This document shows positions 30,786-39,980 of a DNA stretch of 64,000 nucleotides, piece after piece. A program made the translations under genes and the position numbers. The number at the start of each line of letters is the position of its first letter. Positions within the stretch are counted from its first letter, which is position 1. A model generated the notes under the pieces. It did no database searches. It saw only the letters and a list, made by a program, of their open reading frames with translations, and was not told the DNA's origin. Origin of the DNA: an uncultured Alphaproteobacteria bacterium (GTDB lineage Bacteria; Pseudomonadota; Alphaproteobacteria; HIMB59; GCA-002718135); the NCBI GenBank assembly GCA_902600225.1, contig CACKIH010000004.1:24857-88856 (forward strand), read 5' to 3'.

Positions 30786-31282
30786 AAAACGTTATTTTTG
30801 TAACAATCATTTCCTCAATTTTTCTATTTTCTTGTAATACTATTCGAAGTAGTGCCGGTGTAGAAAGAAAAGTAATAGATGAATATAATGTAGTTGAAAA
30901 TCCTCCATTAGTAATCCCGCCAAATTTTAATTTATTACCACCTGATCAAATTGAATCAAAAGATATTGATGATACAGATAGTGAGCTTGCAAAGGAAATT
31001 CTTTTTGGCCTGGATGAAGAAAATGATGAAACACCTTCTGAAAATTCTGTTATAGACAATATTTTAAAAGAAACTGAAGCAGATCAAGTAGATAATAGTA
31101 TCAGAGAAGATCTTGATGGGAACTCAGAAGATGAAATAAGTCAAGATAATACAGATGTTGAAAGTGAAAATATAGAAGAGCCAAAAAAGAAGAAAAGATT
31201 TTTCTTTTTCAACAGTAAAGAAGAAAATGAAGATGGCGAAGAAGGTGAACCTAAAAAGAAAAAAAGATTTTTCTTCTTTTAA
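30782..31282 (+). CDS. DUF3035 (BamF-like) lipoprotein
   Basis: Lipobox-like IFLFSCNT; NVVENPPLVIPPNFNLLPP; downstream of lspA as in many alphaproteobacteria. Confidence 0.72.
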   Translation: MKNVIFVTIISSIFLFSCNTIRSSAGVERKVIDEYNVVENPPLVIPPNFNLLPPDQIESKDIDDTDSELAKEILFGLDEENDETPSENSVIDNILKETEADQVDNSIREDLDGNSEDEISQDNTDVESENIEEPKKKKRFFFFNSKEENEDGEEGEPKKKKRFFFF

Positions 31283-31290
31283 TTTTATAA

Positions 31291-32490
31291 ATGGAAATAA
31301 AATACTTTAATTCAAATTTTGACAAAATTACTCAAAATAAAGATACTGATCAAAGTATAACTAATGTAATAGAAAAACTCCCTTCTCTTAATATTATTTC
31401 AGATAAAAATTTATTAGAAGAAACTATAAAAATTTCAAATCAATTTAAAGAGAAAAAGGAAAAAATAATTGTATTTGGAACAGGAGGTTCAAATTTAGGA
31501 GCTAGAGCATTAAATAATATTATTTTAAATAATAAAATTATCTTAGAATTTTATGATAATGTTGATCCTACTAATTTTGAAAAAAATTTTCAAAATATTA
31601 ATTTTGAGCTAACTGGCTTCTTAGTTATCTCAAAATCGGGTACTACACCAGAGACATTATCTCAATTTTCATGTCTCTACCAAAAGGCAATAGAAGCTAA
31701 CAAAGTTGAAGATTTTTTTTCAAATACTCTAATCATAACTGAATTTAAAGAATCACCACTTTTTAAAATTGCTAAAGATAATAATTGTTTACTATTAGAG
31801 CATCATAAAGATGTTGGAGGTAGATATTCTATATTTACCAATGTTGGTATAGTTCCTGCAATCATTTCTGGATTAAATATAGATGCACTTTTTGGCGGAG
31901 CATCTGAAGTAATTAATAATATTGATAATTACAAACCGTACGATCTTGGAAGATATTTAACTCAAAAAGAAAATGTAAAATTTACTAATAATGTTTTAAT
32001 GACATATTCTGATTCACTTTATTTTTTTGGAAAATGGTATCTGCAACTTTGGGCAGAAAGTATTGGAAAAAATAATAAAGGTATTACAGCAATTCATTCA
32101 GTAGGGACCACTGATCAGCATAGTCAATTACAACTGTATTTAGATGGACCTAAAGATAAATATTTCACCTTTATCACTACAGATCATTCAAATAAGGGCA
32201 TAAAAATTAATAATAATATGTTTGAAAATACCGATATTGACTATTTTAAAGATAAAACAATGGGAGATCTAATGGAAGCTGAACAGCGCGCAACCATTGA
32301 AACTTTTAAATTAAATAATTTTAGTTTTAGAGAAATCTATATTCCTAAAATAGATGAACAAAACTTAGGTAAATTATTATCTTTTAGTATAATAGAAACA
32401 ATTGCTTCCTGTATGTATTTAGATGTTGATCCCTTCGATCAACCTGCTGTTGAACAAGGTAAAAAACTAACTAAAACTTATTTAAGATAA
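31291..32490 (+). CDS. pgi: Glucose-6-phosphate isomerase
   Basis: GTGGSNLGARALNNI, VISKSGTTPETL, VGGRYSIFTNVGIVPA, QLQLYLDGPKDKYFTF. Confidence 0.9.
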   Translation: MEIKYFNSNFDKITQNKDTDQSITNVIEKLPSLNIISDKNLLEETIKISNQFKEKKEKIIVFGTGGSNLGARALNNIILNNKIILEFYDNVDPTNFEKNFQNINFELTGFLVISKSGTTPETLSQFSCLYQKAIEANKVEDFFSNTLIITEFKESPLFKIAKDNNCLLLEHHKDVGGRYSIFTNVGIVPAIISGLNIDALFGGASEVINNIDNYKPYDLGRYLTQKENVKFTNNVLMTYSDSLYFFGKWYLQLWAESIGKNNKGITAIHSVGTTDQHSQLQLYLDGPKDKYFTFITTDHSNKGIKINNNMFENTDIDYFKDKTMGDLMEAEQRATIETFKLNNFSFREIYIPKIDEQNLGKLLSFSIIETIASCMYLDVDPFDQPAVEQGKKLTKTYLR

Positions 32491-33042
32491 TTTAAAAATA
32501 TAAATTATTGTTTTACCGTAAGTCTTTTTTTGAAGGAGATTTAAATTTTCTGGAATTACAATATTATCTTTCACACCCGTTTCTAAACCAATGACGGTAG
32601 TATTTTTAATGTTACTAGATAAATTTTCTAAAAGCTTTGTTAAATTATACTTTGCATATGGTGGATCAATATAAACAACTGAAATATTTTTAAATTCTAT
32701 TTCTAATTTAGAATGAATAAGGTCTTCTTCATAAATTTTAAATTGATTATTTTTACAAATACTTAAACAATTTTTTCTTAAAATTTTAAGAACTTCAATA
32801 TTATTCTCAATAAAAATTACTTCACTCATTCCTCTAGAAATTGCTTCTAAACCCATTGTGCCAATACCTGCGAAAAGATCTAAAAAAATTTTATTTTTAT
32901 ATAATTCGATAGAATTTTTGATTGCATAACTTTCAATAATTGAAAAAAAAGCTTCTCTTTTTAGAGAAGAAGTTGGTCTTACAAAATCATTAATACTAGC
33001 TAATTTTTTTTGCTTAAACTTTCCCCCAGTAATCCGTATCAT
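32482..33042 (-). CDS. rsmD: 16S rRNA (guanine966-N2)-methyltransferase
   Basis: MIRITGGKFKQKKL, FLDLFAGIGTMGLEAISRG, YIDPPYAKYN. Confidence 0.92.
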   Translation of the reverse strand: MIRITGGKFKQKKLASINDFVRPTSSLKREAFFSIIESYAIKNSIELYKNKIFLDLFAGIGTMGLEAISRGMSEVIFIENNIEVLKILRKNCLSICKNNQFKIYEEDLIHSKLEIEFKNISVVYIDPPYAKYNLTKLLENLSSNIKNTTVIGLETGVKDNIVIPENLNLLQKKTYGKTIIYIFKLS

Positions 33043-33731
33043 TTGCTAATTGAATTTAATTTTTGAAATTGCCCTTCTTTAAGTCTTCCAAGCTTATAAG
33101 GTCCATATCCAATTCTTATTAATTTAACTATATTCCATGAAAAATAATTACATATATTTCTAATTTCTCTATTTTTTCCCTCTTTAAGTTTAAATATTAA
33201 CCAACTATGATTTTTTAATTTTTTTTCAAAGGCAACTTTAATTTTTTTATAATTTATTTCTTTAATTGTAATGCCTTTATTTATTTTTTGTAAATCAGTT
33301 TTTTGTACATTGCTATTTATACAAACTCTGTAGACCCGCTCAATGTTTGAAGATGGATGTTCTAAATATCTTGAATAATCACCATTATTAGTTAGTAAAA
33401 TTAATCCTTCACTCATGTAATCTAATCTTCCAACACTTATCAATTGACCAATATTTTTTGGTAATAAATCAAAAATTTTTTTTCTACCTAAATTATCTTT
33501 TGTACTACAAATATATTTAATTGGTTTGTATAACTTCCATAATTCAACTTTATTTATTTTTTTAACAATTTTATTATTAACTTTAATAACATCCAAATCA
33601 CTTACTTTATGACTTGGATGAACACATAGTTGATTATTAATTTTAATTTTTTTTTCAACTATTAATTTTTCTGCATCTCTTCGTGAACAAATTCCAGCAC
33701 TGGATAGATATTTTGAAATTCTAATATTCAC
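33039..33731 (-). CDS. RsuA/RluB-family pseudouridine synthase
   Basis: S4 domain (RISKYLSSAGICSRRDAEKLI), VGRLDYMSEGLILLTNNGD, LKEGKNREIRN. Confidence 0.9.
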   Translation of the reverse strand: MNIRISKYLSSAGICSRRDAEKLIVEKKIKINNQLCVHPSHKVSDLDVIKVNNKIVKKINKVELWKLYKPIKYICSTKDNLGRKKIFDLLPKNIGQLISVGRLDYMSEGLILLTNNGDYSRYLEHPSSNIERVYRVCINSNVQKTDLQKINKGITIKEINYKKIKVAFEKKLKNHSWLIFKLKEGKNREIRNICNYFSWNIVKLIRIGYGPYKLGRLKEGQFQKLNSISK

Positions 33732-34426
33732 TTTGCTTCATTAATAAAATTTTTGATTATTTTTATATCATATTTTGTAATTAAAAATTCAGGATGCCAT
33801 TGTAAGCCAATACACCATTTGTGTTTTTTGTGTTCTATTCCCTCAATAACACCATCATTAGCTACACATGAAACATTCAAGTCTTTACCAATTTTTTTTA
33901 CTGACTGATGATGTGCACTATTAACTTTAATTTTTTGAGACCCACATATTTTATGTAGTTGAGTATTTTTTGAAATATTAACAATATGACTAGTTTGATT
34001 TCTTGGATTTACTTGTTCATGGTTTATTGGATCTTTTTTTAAATCTTGTATTAATGTTCCACCACATGCAACATTAATAAGTTGCGCACCACCACAAATT
34101 CCTAATATAGGTTTATTATATTTAAAAAATTTATTGAAAATATTTAATTCAAAATTCGTTCTCTTATTTTTAATATTTTTAGATTGAGTATTACTTGTTT
34201 TATATAATTTAGGGTGAATATCAAAATCTCCTCCAGTAATAATTAAACCATCAATTAAATGACAAAAATCATCAATATATTTTTTTTCGTGCAACAAAGG
34301 AAATGGAATAGCATTAAATTTTGTTAAGGAAGTTAAGTAATTTTCCCTTAGCGCATACCATGGAAATTTTGAGTATGTTTTCTTTTTTTCACTATCAAGA
34401 GTTATTCCAATAATTGGTTTTTTCAT
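33728..34426 (-). CDS. Gamma-glutamyl-gamma-aminobutyrate hydrolase family (class I GATase, peptidase C26)
   Basis: GLIITGGDFDIHPKLY, PILGICGGAQLINVACGG, LQWHPEF. Confidence 0.85.
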   Translation of the reverse strand: MKKPIIGITLDSEKKKTYSKFPWYALRENYLTSLTKFNAIPFPLLHEKKYIDDFCHLIDGLIITGGDFDIHPKLYKTSNTQSKNIKNKRTNFELNIFNKFFKYNKPILGICGGAQLINVACGGTLIQDLKKDPINHEQVNPRNQTSHIVNISKNTQLHKICGSQKIKVNSAHHQSVKKIGKDLNVSCVANDGVIEGIEHKKHKWCIGLQWHPEFLITKYDIKIIKNFINEAK

Positions 34427-34466
34427 TATAATTCAACTATAATGTACAACATAAGTGTGTTCCAGA

Positions 34467-34922
34467 ATGAACGTTGATTTTTTTATGAAAGAAGCAATTA
34501 TCGAAGCAGACAAAGCTTATAATTTAAATGAGGTTCCAGTTGGAGGAATACTTGTCGATAACACAACGAACAAGATTGTAGCCAGAAGTTACAATACAGT
34601 AAATAAAGATAAAAATGCTATTAAACATTGTGAATTAAATCTAATTCAAGAAACTTGCGAAAGACTAAAGCTAAAATATTTAGAGAATATGACATTATTT
34701 GTTACCTTGGAACCATGCACTATGTGTGCTAGTGCAATAAGTGAGGTACATATTAAAGATGTATATTTTGGTGCATATGATGAAAAAAATGGAGGAATTG
34801 AAAAACTCCGAGTTGCTTTTCAAAGACAAAATATATTTATGCCAACTATTTATGGTGGCATTATGGAAAAAGAATGTAGTAGTTTACTAAAAAAATTTTT
34901 TAAAAATAAAAGTGATAGATAA
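34467..34922 (+). CDS. tadA: tRNA-adenosine deaminase (TadA-like)
   Basis: EVPVGGILVD, HCE, TLEPCTMCASAI zinc motif; ATG 34467 preferred over GTG 34455. Confidence 0.85.
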   Translation: MNVDFFMKEAIIEADKAYNLNEVPVGGILVDNTTNKIVARSYNTVNKDKNAIKHCELNLIQETCERLKLKYLENMTLFVTLEPCTMCASAISEVHIKDVYFGAYDEKNGGIEKLRVAFQRQNIFMPTIYGGIMEKECSSLLKKFFKNKSDR

Positions 34923-36243
34923 AATTAATATACCAGAATTTGAGGTTTCAGAATTTAATCAAGCGTTTAAAGAAGTAATTGAGTCCAATTTTAATTATGT
35001 AAGAATTAAAGGAGAAATTTCTGAAGTTAAAACTGCAACAAGAGGTCAAATCTATTTAACACTTAAAGACGAGGATTCTATTTTAAGTGGAGTTATCTGG
35101 GATCAGAAAAAAAAATATTTAGATATAAATCCAGAAATAGGACTAGAAATAATAGCAACTGGCAGAATCACCACTTGGTCTCGTTATAAAACTACTTACC
35201 AAATTGATATTGATAAAATTGAAATTGCAGGAGAGGGAGCACTTTTAAAACTTATTGAAGAAAGAAAAAAAAGACTTCAAAAAAAAGGCTATTTTGATGA
35301 AGATAAAAAAATCCCATTACCTTTTTTGCCTGATAGATTAGGTATAATTACCTCTCCCACTGGCTCTGTAGTACATGACATAATTAATAGGGTGAATGAT
35401 CGTTTTCCAATGCCATTAGATATATGGCCTGTTTCTGTTCAGGGTGTTGACGCAGCAGATAGCATTATAAATGCTATCGAAGGTTTCAATAAACTTAAAT
35501 CTAGTAAACCAGATATTCTTATTGTTGCCAGAGGTGGAGGTAGTACTGAAGACTTAATGGCATTTAATGATGAAAATCTTGCAACAAGTGTTTTTGAATC
35601 AAAGATACCAATTATTTCAGCAATAGGTCATGAAACAGATACAACAATTATTGATTTAGTATCAGATTTGAGAGCGTCTACACCAACTGCAGCAGCTGAA
35701 AAAGCTACCCCAGTTAGATTTGAATTAATAGAAAAAATTAAAAATTTACAACTTAGATTAAACACAAAAGTAAATTCACAAATTCAATCCAAAAAAGAAA
35801 ATTATGAATATTTAAATAAATTTCTTAAATCTCCAAGCTTGATAGTTAATAATTATAAGGAGAAGCTTTTAGATGATTTTAAAAATTTAACTTTATCAAT
35901 TGAAAATAAATTTAGTATATCAAAATTGAATCTTCTTAACCTGGGAAAATCTATTATTTCACCAGATTCATCAATAAACTTAAGACAAACAAAGATTAAT
36001 AATCTTTCAAAAAATCTTAATTTGAATATAGCCAATAATTACAAAGATAAGCTTGAAAAATATAAGTCTAATATAAGATTACTCAATTCCAATTCTATTT
36101 CTTCAAATCTTAAGAAAGGATACTCAATTTTGATGAATAAAAAGAAAATTGTTAAGACAAGTAAAAAAATTACTACTGACGATCAATTATCAGTGAAACT
36201 TATTGATGGTACAATTGATATAAAAGTAACAAAAATTAACTAA
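34912..36243 (+). CDS. xseA: Exodeoxyribonuclease VII large subunit
   Basis: VRIKGEISEVKTATRGQIYLTLKDEDS, ARGGGSTEDLMAFNDE, AIGHETDTTI. Confidence 0.95.
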   Translation: MIDKINIPEFEVSEFNQAFKEVIESNFNYVRIKGEISEVKTATRGQIYLTLKDEDSILSGVIWDQKKKYLDINPEIGLEIIATGRITTWSRYKTTYQIDIDKIEIAGEGALLKLIEERKKRLQKKGYFDEDKKIPLPFLPDRLGIITSPTGSVVHDIINRVNDRFPMPLDIWPVSVQGVDAADSIINAIEGFNKLKSSKPDILIVARGGGSTEDLMAFNDENLATSVFESKIPIISAIGHETDTTIIDLVSDLRASTPTAAAEKATPVRFELIEKIKNLQLRLNTKVNSQIQSKKENYEYLNKFLKSPSLIVNNYKEKLLDDFKNLTLSIENKFSISKLNLLNLGKSIISPDSSINLRQTKINNLSKNLNLNIANNYKDKLEKYKSNIRLLNSNSISSNLKKGYSILMNKKKIVKTSKKITTDDQLSVKLIDGTIDIKVTKIN

Positions 36244-37099
36244 ATCTTTTATGTTGCCAGAACCATTGACTGGGTTCTGCTTTAATCCACTGTTCAATCT
36301 TATTATGAATTTCTTCCATCATCTGAGTATCATTAATTTCTAAATTATTATGATAAAGTGGCTCTAAAAATGTTAGCTCAATATTCCCATTATCAATTCT
36401 TTTATTTTGTATTGGAATTATTGGTAAGTTATATTTTCTAGCTATTTTTAAAAAACCTGTTTGTGTTTTAACTTTTTTATTAAAAAACATTACTTCTTCT
36501 CCTGAGGAGTCTTTTTGATCTATTAATAATACAATTGATAAAGAATTATTTATTGCATCAACAACATCTTTAGCACTTTTCTTACCTTTGGGAGTGTAAA
36601 AGCTATTTTTAGAAACAAGAGAATTTTGTCTAATATTAAGTATTAGTTTATCAATAAAATTATTGTTTATATGCCGATAAATGCCACCAATATTTATTCC
36701 AATTCTATCTAAACCTGGAACTAATACTTCCCAATTAGATTGATGAATACTGATAAAAATTGCTTGTTTTTTGTTTTTAATAAAATCTTCTATATGTTCA
36801 AGATTGATATATTTTATTTTATTTTTAATAAAAATATCATTTATTCTTAAAAGTTCACAAATTGTAATTCCAAGATTGTTCCAACTTTTTTTAATAATAT
36901 TCTGTATTTCTTCATCTTTAAGATTCGGGAAAACATACTTACAGTTATTTATAGCTGTTTTGTTGGCTCGTGAAAATTTGCCAAAAGTTCTAAATAAAAA
37001 TGATGAGAATTTCAAAGATAGATTGAGTGGTAAAATCTTATATAAAAAATAAATAAAAATAAATCCAATATACTGTAAAAAGTAAATTATCTGTTTCAT
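36236..37099 (-). CDS. Lipid A biosynthesis lauroyl acyltransferase-like (LpxL/HtrB family)
   Basis: HQSNWEVLVPGL, LLIDQKDSSGEEVMFFNKKVKTQTG, QWFWQHKRF. Confidence 0.88.
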   Translation of the reverse strand: MKQIIYFLQYIGFIFIYFLYKILPLNLSLKFSSFLFRTFGKFSRANKTAINNCKYVFPNLKDEEIQNIIKKSWNNLGITICELLRINDIFIKNKIKYINLEHIEDFIKNKKQAIFISIHQSNWEVLVPGLDRIGINIGGIYRHINNNFIDKLILNIRQNSLVSKNSFYTPKGKKSAKDVVDAINNSLSIVLLIDQKDSSGEEVMFFNKKVKTQTGFLKIARKYNLPIIPIQNKRIDNGNIELTFLEPLYHNNLEINDTQMMEEIHNKIEQWIKAEPSQWFWQHKRFS

Positions 37100-38094
37100 A
37101 TTGCTAAATCATTAATTTTATTTTCTAGTACATTACTTAAAATCTCTTTTAGCAAATTTTCATCTTCAAATTTGATTTCACCATTAAGTGTGCTGACTAA
37201 AGAACGATATGATTTTGGTATTCTTACAAAATCTTTTTTTGTAGTAACCAATACAGATTTTGTAAGATTAGCATTTTCTGCAAGATTTAACATGTCATTT
37301 TCATCAAATATATGATGATCTGGATAGCTAATTTTTTTTTCTAAAATGGCGCCTTGTTCACTTAGTGAATTATAAAATTTTTCAGGATAAGCAATGCCTG
37401 CAAAAGCTGTTACTTTTTGGTTTTTATAAATTTTATTATCTGTACTAATTTGAAATTTTGCATGAATAATAGGAACAGTGCTAGGAATTTTATCTTTAAC
37501 ATCTTGAGCAATTTCACCAATTACAATTACTAAATTTGCTCTAGAAATACCTCTTGATATGCTTTCCCTAAGAGGTCCAGAAGGAATAACTCGTTTATTT
37601 CCAAATCCTTGTTCACCATTAATTACTATAATTGAAAAATCTTTTTGAAGAGTTGGATTTTGAAAGCCATCATCCATAATTATACAGTCAGCACCTTTTT
37701 CTTTAGCTAAAATGAACGATTTATTTCTATCTTGACCAATCCAAGTTGGAGCAACTTCAGCTAGCAACAAGGATTCATCTCCAACACTTTTTGCCGAATG
37801 CCACTCTTTAACGAGAACATTAGATGTTTCAACTCCACCATAACCCCTTGAAACAAAGTGAGGATTGTATCCATTAAGTTTTAATAAATTTCCAATTTTT
37901 AATGCAACAGGTGTTTTACCAGCACCTCCAACCACTATATTCCCAATACAAATTACAGGAATTCCAGAAGATGTTTTTCTACTAACAAAATTTCTTATTT
38001 TAGTTCCAAATCTAAATAGTAATGAGAGTGGATATAAAGAATTTGATAAGTATGTGTCATTTTTTTTATACCAAAATTTAGGAGCTTTAAGCAT
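37096..38094 (-). CDS. lpxK: Tetraacyldisaccharide 4'-kinase
   Basis: GNIVVGGAGKTPVALKIG, DDGFQNPTLQKDFSIIV; start taken at internal MLKAPKFWYKK, avoiding overlap with waaA. Confidence 0.9.
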   Translation of the reverse strand: MLKAPKFWYKKNDTYLSNSLYPLSLLFRFGTKIRNFVSRKTSSGIPVICIGNIVVGGAGKTPVALKIGNLLKLNGYNPHFVSRGYGGVETSNVLVKEWHSAKSVGDESLLLAEVAPTWIGQDRNKSFILAKEKGADCIIMDDGFQNPTLQKDFSIIVINGEQGFGNKRVIPSGPLRESISRGISRANLVIVIGEIAQDVKDKIPSTVPIIHAKFQISTDNKIYKNQKVTAFAGIAYPEKFYNSLSEQGAILEKKISYPDHHIFDENDMLNLAENANLTKSVLVTTKKDFVRIPKSYRSLVSTLNGEIKFEDENLLKEILSNVLENKINDLAI

Positions 38095-38095
38095 T

Positions 38096-39316
38096 TTAAT
38101 TAATGTACTTTTCGATGTCTTTGAAAAGCTTTTCTTTTTCAAAGAAAGTTCTATTAGAAAACTTAAGTGCATTTGCTTGAATTTTTTTTACTTCAAAATT
38201 ATTATTTAGTAATTCTTTCATCTTTACATCAATATCTTCAAACTTATTTACCATTATACATGAATTTGCTTTTACCATATCTTCATAAATATTAGTCCAA
38301 TTATCAACATAATTACCGCTAATAATAGCACATCCATAACTTGCAGGCTCTATAGGATTATGTCCGCCAATATTTTTTAAAAAAGAACCACCTAAAATAA
38401 CTAAATCACTAATTTTAAAATATTGATCTAATTTTCCAAAACTATCAATTATTACGATATTATTTTCCTCAAATTCTTTCTTCGATTCTAAAGAAATATT
38501 AAATCCTTCATTATTTAATTCTTGCTTAATTGTACTAATTCTTTCTGGATGCCTTGGTGCAAGATAAATTTTTAAATTAAATTCATGAATTGTTTTTTTA
38601 ATACATTTAATTATCTCTTTTTCCTCATTAGAATGAGTACTTGCAATCATGATTGTATTTGATTGATCTTTATTTATTGAAGAATTGTTTTTGTTGTTAG
38701 CTAATTTTAAATTTCCAACATAGTCAATTTGTAAGTTTGTTAATTCTTGAATTCTTTTTTTGTCATCTTTGCTTTGTGCAAAAATTTTATTAAAACTCTT
38801 TAATGAATTTCTGTAGAAATTTTTTAGACTTTTCCATTTTTTAAAAGAAGTTGGAGAAATCCTTGCATTTACATATAAACAATTGATATTTTTAACTCTA
38901 ATTTTATTAAGCATATTTGGCCAAATATCTGACTCTATCCAAAGAATCAGATTTGGTTTCCAAAAGTTTAAAAATCTTGAACACCATAGAGACACATCAA
39001 ATGGGATGTATTGATGGATAATTTTATTTTTATAAAACTCTTCAATATATTCTGCTGAAGATTTTGTTGTTGTAGTAACTAAAATATCAAATACTTTATG
39101 ATATCGTTCTATAATTAAATCTGAAGATTTAAATTCGCCAATACTTGCTGCATGTATCCATAAAATTTTTTTCTCATTATTTTTTTTTAACGTTGGTTTT
39201 CCAAACCGTTCAATAAATCTTAGTCTATCCTCTTTTTTTCTATAAATCCTAATGAATAAGTTAAAAATAATTACTGGTATGAGAAGAGTACTGAGTATTT
39301 GATATATTCTAAGCAT
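38096..39316 (-). CDS. waaA: 3-deoxy-D-manno-octulosonic acid transferase
   Basis: LWIHAASIGEFKS, LWIESDIWPNML, ASTHSNEEKEII, GGHNPIEPASYGCAIISG. Confidence 0.92.
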   Translation of the reverse strand: MLRIYQILSTLLIPVIIFNLFIRIYRKKEDRLRFIERFGKPTLKKNNEKKILWIHAASIGEFKSSDLIIERYHKVFDILVTTTTKSSAEYIEEFYKNKIIHQYIPFDVSLWCSRFLNFWKPNLILWIESDIWPNMLNKIRVKNINCLYVNARISPTSFKKWKSLKNFYRNSLKSFNKIFAQSKDDKKRIQELTNLQIDYVGNLKLANNKNNSSINKDQSNTIMIASTHSNEEKEIIKCIKKTIHEFNLKIYLAPRHPERISTIKQELNNEGFNISLESKKEFEENNIVIIDSFGKLDQYFKISDLVILGGSFLKNIGGHNPIEPASYGCAIISGNYVDNWTNIYEDMVKANSCIMVNKFEDIDVKMKELLNNNFEVKKIQANALKFSNRTFFEKEKLFKDIEKYIN

Positions 39317-39980
39317 TTAGATTTTTTTCTGCTGATTCCATGCAATCATTAATTTTTTCTTCCAAGAAATTCTTATATTTGTCTAAATCATCATCTTTAG
39401 TAGAAGAAGGAATAGTAATTGGTTCACCCCAGACAAATCTACATCTTGAAAATGGATATGTAATTAAAAATGAGTCCCAAGATTTAAGTTTAAGATTTTT
39501 ATTTGAAGCAAAACCAAGTGGTATAATAGGGACTTGAGAATGAATTGCAATTTTTATAATTCCTTCTGAGACTTTCTTATTTGGTCCTCTTGGTCCATCA
39601 GGAGTAATACCAATATAATTTCTATCTTTTAAAATTTTAAATACTTTCCTTAATGAAGGTGATTTATTTTTTGACATTATAGATACATTTTTTAAGTTAA
39701 AATGACCTGCAATATATGCACCAAATCGACCATCACTATGGCTAGATGCTAACATATTTAACACAGCTTTACTTTTCCATACATATCCTATCATCATCAA
39801 TTGACCATGCCAAAATGCTAAAATAAAAGGTTTATTCTCTCTCCACAATTTTTCTGGTAACTCAGAGTTTATAATCTGTATTTTAGAGGTGTAACATACG
39901 AACAAGATATATAGGTAACCTATAAATGCCAAAATTTTTTGAGATATAGAAAATTTAAAAATTTTTTTTTTAAAACTCAT
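39309..39980 (-). CDS. DUF374 / lysophospholipid acyltransferase-family protein
   Basis: AFWHGQLMMIGY, SSHSDGRFGAYI, GITPDGPRGPNKKVSEG. Confidence 0.85.
   Translation of the reverse strand: MSFKKKIFKFSISQKILAFIGYLYILFVCYTSKIQIINSELPEKLWRENKPFILAFWHGQLMMIGYVWKSKAVLNMLASSHSDGRFGAYIAGHFNLKNVSIMSKNKSPSLRKVFKILKDRNYIGITPDGPRGPNKKVSEGIIKIAIHSQVPIIPLGFASNKNLKLKSWDSFLITYPFSRCRFVWGEPITIPSSTKDDDLDKYKNFLEEKINDCMESAEKNLNA

Noticed and set aside
36771-37052. 93-aa plus-strand ORF opposite the LpxL-like gene, and 37865-38209 opposite lpxK
   Set aside because: Antisense to well-supported conserved genes; no independent evidence.
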